Shown here in pieces: positions 5,501 through 10,294 of a stretch of DNA of 10,294 nucleotides. Below the pieces are notes generated by a model. That model was not told the DNA's origin, searched no databases, and saw only the letters and a program-made list of their open reading frames with translations. The stretch is from Burkholderiaceae bacterium (GTDB taxonomy: Bacteria > Pseudomonadota > Gammaproteobacteria > Burkholderiales > Burkholderiaceae_E). The stretch covers positions 1 to 10,294 of the forward strand of contig JAHYJF010000112.1 in NCBI GenBank assembly GCA_019428955.1. Direction: 5' to 3'. A program made the translations under genes and the position numbers. The first letter of the stretch is position 1. The number at the start of each line of letters is the position of its first letter.

Positions 5501-7441
5501 ATGAACTTCTTTGAATCGCAGGACCGCGTGCGCAGGAGCACCACCGTGCTCGTTATCCTGTTTGCCATGGCGGTGATCTCGTTGATCATCATGACCAACC
5601 TGCTGGTCATGATCGTCTTTGGCGTCATCAAAAGCGAGCAATTGCGTAATGGCCAGACGCTGTTGCAGCAAATGGACTGGAAAACATTTGCCGAGGTCGG
5701 CGTCGGCGTCGGCGTCGTGGTGTTGGGCGGCAGCCTCTACAAGATGATGGCTTTATCCGGTGGTGGCAAGGTGGTCGCCGACGCGCTCGGCGGGAAACTG
5801 ATACCGCGCAACTCGCAGGATCCCCAACACCGCCGGCTGCTGAACGTGGTCGAGGAAATGGCGATTGCTTCCGGCACACCTGCACCGCCCGTCTATCTGC
5901 TCGAGAATGAACCCGGAATCAACGCCTTCGCGGCCGGGTTCTCGCCGCGCGATGCCGTAATTGGCATTACCCAAGGCGCCGTCGAAAATCTGAATCGCGA
6001 GCAACTGCAGGGGATCATCGCCCATGAATTCAGTCATATCTTCAATGGCGATATGCGGCTCAACCTGCGCCTCATCGGCGCCTTGAACGGGATCCTGGTC
6101 CTGGGGATGCTGGGCTATTACTTGCTCTATTCCACCGCGCTGACGGGGCGCCGTCGTGGCAACGACAAGAACGGTGGTGCCATCCTCGCCCTCGGGATTG
6201 GCTTGATGGTCATCGGTTTCGCGGGCACCTTTTTCGGCGGGTTGATCAAGGCTGCGGTAAGCCGGCAGCGGGAATACCTGGCCGATGCCTCGGCAGTCCA
6301 ATTTACGCGCAATCCCAATGGGATCGGGGGGGCGTTGAAGCGGATCGGCGGGCTGGAAGCCGGGTCAAGACTTGAACATCCCGGTGCGGCAGAGGTCAGC
6401 CACGCCTTCTTTGCACAAGGGATTGGCGGCGCCATGCAGTGGTTGACCGCGACCCACCCCCCGCTGGCGCAGCGCATTCGGCGCATTGATCCTCACTGGG
6501 ACGGCAAGTACGATTTATCGCCGCCGCCGGGTGCCGATTTGGACGAAGGCCCGGAAGCCCAAGAGGCTGGCATGGCGCGCGAGGTGGCCTTCCGGGAAGC
6601 CGCCCCGGTTGCCGCCGCAGCCGGCGTGGCGGGGGTGATGAGCGCAATCGATCGCATCGGCATTGCGCAACAGGAAACCATCGACTACGCCCGCGCGCTG
6701 CTCTCCGAGTTGTCCGGTGAAATTCGGGACGCCGCGCGCGACCCGCACGGGGCCCGCGCACTCATCTATGCCCTGGCGCTGGACAAGGGACAAGAGATTC
6801 GCGCCAGACAATTCCGGCAACTGCAGGCTCACGCCGATGCCGATGTCTACCAGCTGACACTTGCATTGACGGCGCGCATGGATGTACTGGACTTCAAGTA
6901 CCGCTTGCCACTTATTGATATTGCCATTCCTGCCCTCAAGCAGTTGTCACTCAGTCAGTACCAGTCCTTCAAGGGGAACTTGATCGCCCTGATCGAAATG
7001 GACTCGAGAATTGACCTGATGGAGTGGTCGTTACAGAAGATTCTGTTCAATCACCTTGACGGGCAGTTCCTGAAGTTGGCGCCGATCAAGGCGGGCAATC
7101 TGGATCTCGAGCGTTGCCGGAGTGAAGTCGAACTCGTGCTCTCGTTGATGGCTTATGCCGGCAGCGAGGACCAACCCGTGGTGGAGAAAGCATTTTCCGC
7201 GGCAGTGGCGGAAATTGGCTCCGACCAACTTACCCTGCTAGCGAAGGATCAGATCAGGGTTTCCGACCTCGATCTGGCCCTGGCAAAGCTGGAGCAATTG
7301 AAGCCGCTGGCGAAGACGGATTTGATCAAGGCCTGTGCTGCCAGCGTCTGGAGCGACCAGCGCGAATCGGCCCTCGAGGTGGAGGTATTGCGCGCGTTTG
7401 CGGGCGTCCTCGATTGCCCGCTCCCGCCCCGGCGAGCGTGA
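5501..7441 (+). CDS. M48 family (HtpX-like) membrane zinc metalloprotease with C-terminal extension
   Basis: A protein of 646 residues, against about 290 for classic HtpX. Two N-terminal helices (about 17-42 and 64-82) precede the catalytic domain. Zinc ligands are in HEFSHIFNGD (His175, His179, with catalytic Glu176) and REYLADASAVQF (Glu258), and there is a conserved ATHPPLAQRI (317-326). Two further helices lie between the ligands (about 190-210 and 227-248). From about 340 to the end, the chain is largely helical and soluble; its close, TDLIKACAASVW...EVEVLRAFAGVLDCPLPP, resembles the end of TerB-like helical domains (inference). The likely role is quality control of membrane proteins, perhaps with LemA. 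No clear ribosome binding site is seen before the ATG, but MNFFE is a usual start for this subgroup. Confidence 0.9.
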   Translation: MNFFESQDRVRRSTTVLVILFAMAVISLIIMTNLLVMIVFGVIKSEQLRNGQTLLQQMDWKTFAEVGVGVGVVVLGGSLYKMMALSGGGKVVADALGGKLIPRNSQDPQHRRLLNVVEEMAIASGTPAPPVYLLENEPGINAFAAGFSPRDAVIGITQGAVENLNREQLQGIIAHEFSHIFNGDMRLNLRLIGALNGILVLGMLGYYLLYSTALTGRRRGNDKNGGAILALGIGLMVIGFAGTFFGGLIKAAVSRQREYLADASAVQFTRNPNGIGGALKRIGGLEAGSRLEHPGAAEVSHAFFAQGIGGAMQWLTATHPPLAQRIRRIDPHWDGKYDLSPPPGADLDEGPEAQEAGMAREVAFREAAPVAAAAGVAGVMSAIDRIGIAQQETIDYARALLSELSGEIRDAARDPHGARALIYALALDKGQEIRARQFRQLQAHADADVYQLTLALTARMDVLDFKYRLPLIDIAIPALKQLSLSQYQSFKGNLIALIEMDSRIDLMEWSLQKILFNHLDGQFLKLAPIKAGNLDLERCRSEVELVLSLMAYAGSEDQPVVEKAFSAAVAEIGSDQLTLLAKDQIRVSDLDLALAKLEQLKPLAKTDLIKACAASVWSDQRESALEVEVLRAFAGVLDCPLPPRRA

Positions 7442-7885
7442 TGTCAGGATGGGTCCGCGCGGGCGCAGCTTCGCCGCTTACTCTTTGGGCAACTTTGCCA
7501 TCACCCACGGGCCCTTCATCCTGGACAAAGTGACCTTGTCCCCCGCCCCCAGGCAGCGGTAACGGTGCATCTCGTGGGTGTTGATCAAGGTGATCGACCT
7601 GCGCATCCAGCGCGCCGGCGAGAAAGCACCCTGCGTGGTTATTTGGGACCCGGGCTGTCCCTGCAACGACCCGACGATGCACAAGTCCTGACGGTGCTGG
7701 CCGCGGGTGGTTGCCCCGCCTGCGGTCGCTCGTTTCCGATCGCTTATACGCAGTTCGAATAAGCATTGCGAAAATGATTCGTTGTGCCCCCGAAGCAGGA
7801 ACGGTAGCGTAGGGCTCTTCTGAACGGGCTCCGGCGCAGCTTCCCCGGCGCGAACAATCACCCGAGAATTGACAGGCGAAGGCGT
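7442..7885. other. 444-bp gap with broken coding-like frames
   Basis: No intact, well-started gene of normal size is visible. Several short open stretches have coding-like codon use. In + frame, 7578-7691 reads VLIKVIDLRIQRAGEKAPC and continues to GCPCNDPTMHKS before a stop. In another + frame, the stretch ending at 7762 reads LAAGGCPACGRSFPIAYTQFE, which looks like a zinc-ribbon end. A minus-strand open frame is listed separately. Together these may be remnants of one or two small genes broken by frameshift. I see no convincing terminator for the M48 gene and no secure promoter for the ABC operon, although one is expected here. Confidence 0.4.
7478..7606 (-). CDS. Possible small leftward gene, 42 residues, unknown
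   Basis: On the minus strand, an ATG at 7606-7604 opens a frame to a TAA at 7480-7478. The product would end CLGAGDKVTLSRMKGPWV then MAKLPKE. By hand count, 38 of its 42 sense codons end in G or C, as strong as the confident genes nearby. The frame also stays open upstream to 7861, but that part has weaker codon use and unconvincing sequence. Against it: no ribosome binding site before either ATG (7606 or 7570), no recognised family, and the same periodicity can partly be read in a + frame. It may be a fragment. Confidence 0.25.
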   Translation of the reverse strand: MRRSITLINTHEMHRYRCLGAGDKVTLSRMKGPWVMAKLPKE

Positions 7886-8659
7886 ATGAAGCTTTCATTC
7901 GACAAGGTAGAAAAGAGCTTTTCAGGCTTGCGCGTGATCGCCGGCTTCAGTCACGACATCGAGGATGGCGAACTGGTGGCGTTGGTCGGTCCATCGGGCT
8001 GCGGCAAGTCGACGCTGCTGCACCTGGCTGCCGGACTGGAAGCGCCGAGCAGTGGCTGCGTGCTGGCCGATGGCCTGCCGGTCGTCGGTCCCCATCCACA
8101 GCGCACCCTGATGTTCCAGGAGAACGCGCTCTATCCGTGGCTGACACTGCAGCAAAACGTCGCGCTGGCACTGGAGTTCCAGCAGGCCGGTCGGCAGGCC
8201 GCTCTTGCGCAGGCTCGCGCCTGGCTGGCCAAGGTCCACCTGCAAGGTTTCGAGGCCTACTATCCGCATCAGGTGTCCGGCGGCATGCGCCAGCGTACAG
8301 CCCTGGCCCGGGCCTTCATTGCGCAGCCCCAGGTGCTGTTGCTCGATGAGCCGTTCGGGGCGCTGGACGCGCTGACCAGGATGACGTTGCAGGATGCCTT
8401 GAGCGAATTGATTCGCGCCGCGCGGCCGACCGTGTTGCTGGTCACCCATGACGTCGACGAGGCACTGTTCCTTGCCGACCGGATTCTGGTCCTGGGCGCC
8501 CGGCCGGCCGCGGTGCAGGGCGAATTCCGCCTGGCACGCCACCAAAGAACCCATGACCTGACGGAATTCGCGGCGCTGCGGCGGAAGATTCTGGGGTTGC
8601 TGGGAATCCATGCCGAGCGCGACCGTGGTACCCGAAAATTGGAGGCTGTCGTAGCATGA
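7886..8659 (+). CDS. ABC transporter ATP-binding protein, nitrate/sulfonate/taurine class
   Basis: A protein of 257 residues, the usual length for SsuB/TauB/NrtD-type ATPases. All motifs are intact: Walker A GPSGCGKST (35-43), Q-loop FQEN (Gln78), signature VSGGMRQR (130-137), Walker B LLLDEPFGALD (151-161) and H-loop THD (His188). It energises uptake by the permease encoded at the right edge. Family members of this subgroup carry sulfonates, taurine, nitrate, cyanate or pyrimidine precursors, and the ATPase does not reveal which. An AGGCGAAGG stretch precedes the start. The stop overlaps the binding-protein start as ATGA. Confidence 0.93.
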   Translation: MKLSFDKVEKSFSGLRVIAGFSHDIEDGELVALVGPSGCGKSTLLHLAAGLEAPSSGCVLADGLPVVGPHPQRTLMFQENALYPWLTLQQNVALALEFQQAGRQAALAQARAWLAKVHLQGFEAYYPHQVSGGMRQRTALARAFIAQPQVLLLDEPFGALDALTRMTLQDALSELIRAARPTVLLVTHDVDEALFLADRILVLGARPAAVQGEFRLARHQRTHDLTEFAALRRKILGLLGIHAERDRGTRKLEAVVA

Positions 8660-9651
8660 AACTGAGGCGATTATTGGTGTCCGCGGCAGCGGTTCTGGTG
8701 TTCAGCGGCCAGGCCGATGCCGCCGACAGGTTCCGGGTCGGCTATTTGCGGGTGATGGATGACGCGCAGGTGATCGCCGCTCACGAGGGTGGCTTCTACA
8801 GGAAGCACGGGTTGGACGTCGAACCGGTCGAATTCAAGTCGGGCACCGATCTGATCAAGGCCATCGTCGGTGGTCAACTCGATACCGGCGTGCTGGGTTT
8901 CACCAACGCAGTGGCTTGGGCGTCCAAGGGCGCCAACCTGAAGGTGGTCGGAGGCGCCCAGCATGGCTACCACGCGCTGGTGGTGCGCGAGGACTCCGGC
9001 ATCAAGGATATTGCCGACCTGAAAGGCCGCTCGCTGGCCTCCCAGGCGCAAGGCAGCACGGCCGACGTGGTGCTCAAAGCGGTGGTCCTGAAGAGCGCCG
9101 GGTTGAGCGCCGACGATGTCAACATCATGGGCGTCAGTCCGCAGGTGGCGGTGCAGTCCCTGGTTGGCAAGCGCGTCGACGCGGCGTTCCTGTTCGAGCC
9201 GCAAGCCAGCATCGCTCAACTGATTGCGCCGGTCAGGCAGATTTACGAGATCGGCGCGGTTTGGCCGTTCCCCTGCATGGTGGTGATCACTTCCGGCGAG
9301 ACGCTCGGCAAGCGCCGGGGAGACGTCTGGAAATCGCTCGACGCCCAGCGCGAAGCGATCGACCTGCTGCAACAAAAGCCCGCCGAAGCAGCCAAGCTGA
9401 TCGCCGCCTATTTCATTGCCGAACCGACGCTCAAGACACTGCGGCGGGGCGACTTGCCGCGCGAAGAGGTGATCCGCGCTGCGATCGAGAGCCAGTCCTT
9501 CAGCGCCGCACTGAGCGCCAAGGAACAGGCGCGGATGCAGGAAATCGCCGACATCCTGCGCGAACAGGGAACATTGAAGCCCCGCGACGGGAAGCCGTTC
9601 GACGTCAGGACCGTTCTCGATCTGTCCTGGCAAGAAGCCCGCAAACTCTAG
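8656..9651 (+). CDS. ABC transporter substrate-binding protein (SsuA/NMT1-like)
   Basis: A protein of 331 residues with a Sec signal peptide: MKLRR, a hydrophobic core (6-18), and a likely cut after ADA at residue 22. No lipobox Cys is present, so it should be a free periplasmic protein. The mature start DRFRVGYLRVMDDAQVIAAH, followed by GGFYRKHGLDV and FKSGTDLIKAIVGGQLDTGV, is typical of NMT1/SsuA-like binding proteins; later come DLKGRSLASQAQGST and KRVDAAFLFEP. It delivers the solute to the permease. No signature in the sequence fixes the ligand, and the CCCFC-type motif of thiamine-precursor binding is absent. GGAGG at 8641-8645 supports the start, and the ATGA overlap couples it to the ATPase. 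Confidence 0.9.
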   Translation: MKLRRLLVSAAAVLVFSGQADAADRFRVGYLRVMDDAQVIAAHEGGFYRKHGLDVEPVEFKSGTDLIKAIVGGQLDTGVLGFTNAVAWASKGANLKVVGGAQHGYHALVVREDSGIKDIADLKGRSLASQAQGSTADVVLKAVVLKSAGLSADDVNIMGVSPQVAVQSLVGKRVDAAFLFEPQASIAQLIAPVRQIYEIGAVWPFPCMVVITSGETLGKRRGDVWKSLDAQREAIDLLQQKPAEAAKLIAAYFIAEPTLKTLRRGDLPREEVIRAAIESQSFSAALSAKEQARMQEIADILREQGTLKPRDGKPFDVRTVLDLSWQEARKL

Positions 9652-9680
9652 CTCACGGCATTCAGCCTGGTTCCACCGCG

Positions 9681-9722
9681 ATGAGCGACAGCACTGCGGC
9701 TACGGCACTGCTCGCGCCATGA
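9681..9722 (+). CDS. Possible 13-residue leader ORF overlapping the permease start
   Basis: ATG at 9681 encodes MSDSTAATALLAP and stops at 9720-9722, overlapping the permease ATG as ATGA. It may be a leader that couples translation to the permease, which otherwise lacks a ribosome binding site. Alternatively, it is the true permease N-terminus put out of frame by a one- or two-base indel or sequencing error. It has no strong ribosome binding site of its own. Confidence 0.25.
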   Translation: MSDSTAATALLAP

Positions 9723-10294
9723 GTGCCGGGATTCGCCTTGGCGCCCAGCAGCGAAGATTGGCGATGGGATTGGCGATTGGCGCCATCCTGCTGCTGTGGC
9801 AGATCGCCGCCTGGGCGCTGCCTGACTTCCTGATGCCCGGTGTAGTCACCGTCCTGGTGCGCTTGTGGCAGGACGTGCAGACTGAACCGTTTCGCAGCGC
9901 CTTGGGGGGCAGCCTGGCGCGGCTCGGCATTGGTTACGGCGCCGCGCTGTTGCTGGGCATCGGCTTTGGCATGGCCGGCGCGGTGTTCTTCTTTTTCCGC
10001 GAAGTATTGAAGTCGGCCATCATCATCCTGCAGTCGATACCATCGATCGCCTGGGTCCCGCTGCTCTTGATCCTGATGGGTTTTGGCGACCTGCCGATCA
10101 TGGTCGTGGTGGCGATCGCGGCCTTCTTCCCCGCCGCGCTGTCGGTCATGAATGCCACCGAGAGTGTGCAAACGGTTCATGTGTCGGCGGCGCGCGTGAT
10201 GGGCGCCAGCCGCCGCAACCTGCTCGCACGAGTCTATCTGCCGGCGGTGATGCCGGAACTCCTCACCGGCGCGCAACTGGCCTTCGGCAATGCC
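9719..10294 (+). CDS. ABC transporter permease, SsuC-like, partial (runs off the right edge)
   Basis: 192 codons are visible with no stop; family members are about 250-280 residues, so roughly a quarter to a third is missing. The N-terminus is followed by a first helix (about 15-34), then LPDFLMPGVVTVLVRLW, the usual start of BPD-type permeases of this class (P-x-x-V motif). Further helices lie at about 69-92, 97-120 and 126-145. The ATPase-docking EAA loop is SAARVMGASRRNLLARVYLP (156-175), then AVMPELLTG. It forms the membrane channel for the upstream ATPase and binding protein. The ATG at 9719 has no ribosome binding site; an in-frame ATG at 9764 is an alternative. Confidence 0.88.
   Translation, partial: MSAGIRLGAQQRRLAMGLAIGAILLLWQIAAWALPDFLMPGVVTVLVRLWQDVQTEPFRSALGGSLARLGIGYGAALLLGIGFGMAGAVFFFFREVLKSAIIILQSIPSIAWVPLLLILMGFGDLPIMVVVAIAAFFPAALSVMNATESVQTVHVSAARVMGASRRNLLARVYLPAVMPELLTGAQLAFGNA

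Noticed and set aside
7868..7873. Perfect TTGACA -35 consensus before the ABC ATPase
   Set aside because: It ends only 12 bases before the start codon, so a matching -10 would fall inside the gene; no good -10 is seen there.
7922..8611. Minus-strand open frame of 229 codons
   Set aside because: Lies opposite an ABC ATPase with all catalytic motifs intact.
8671..9633. Minus-strand open frame of 320 codons
   Set aside because: Fully antisense to the binding-protein gene, which has a signal peptide, family motifs and a strong ribosome binding site.

Overview
The window is GC-rich DNA with G/C-heavy third codon positions. All confident genes lie on the + strand, tightly packed and often overlapping by ATGA. 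Gene families and signal sequences point to a Gram-negative bacterium. The LemA/M48 pair, the SsuABC-type transporter and the CcdA/DsbE genes would suit a betaproteobacterium or close relative, but that placement is inference from style, not from a marker gene. I see no rRNA, tRNA, CRISPR array, IS element or integrase.

Region 1 (about 1-458) has no secure gene. It may hold the start of a leftward gene cut by the window edge, then a leader region with a perfect 7-bp dyad about 140 bp before the first gene.

Region 2 (459-4735) is a seven-gene cassette built around membrane and periplasmic thiol chemistry: a membrane-anchored DUF1573 protein, a divergent CcdA/DsbD-like membrane protein, a small membrane protein with a CPIC motif and a C-terminal Cys pair, a DsbE/CcmG-like tethered thioredoxin, a canonical CcdA, a 67-residue Gly/Cys/His-rich membrane peptide, and an exported protein with a CCDNST...DCNHG motif. 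The likely electron flow is cytoplasmic thioredoxin to CcdA to the DsbE-like protein to a client. The client could be apocytochrome c, or one of the unfamiliar Cys proteins encoded beside it. This cassette is the best candidate for an undescribed system.

Region 3 (4736-7441) is a spacer with a TATACC-N7-GGTATA dyad, then lemA and a large M48 (HtpX-like) membrane metalloprotease with a roughly 300-residue helical C-terminal extension. LemA and M48 proteases are recurrent neighbours.

Region 4 (7442-7885) is a 444-bp gap with coding-like but broken reading frames, possibly a small leftward gene or gene remnants.

Region 5 (7886-10294, continuing past the right edge) is an ABC importer of the nitrate/sulfonate/taurine class in the order ATPase, periplasmic binding protein, permease (partial). 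Its substrate cannot be read from the sequence.
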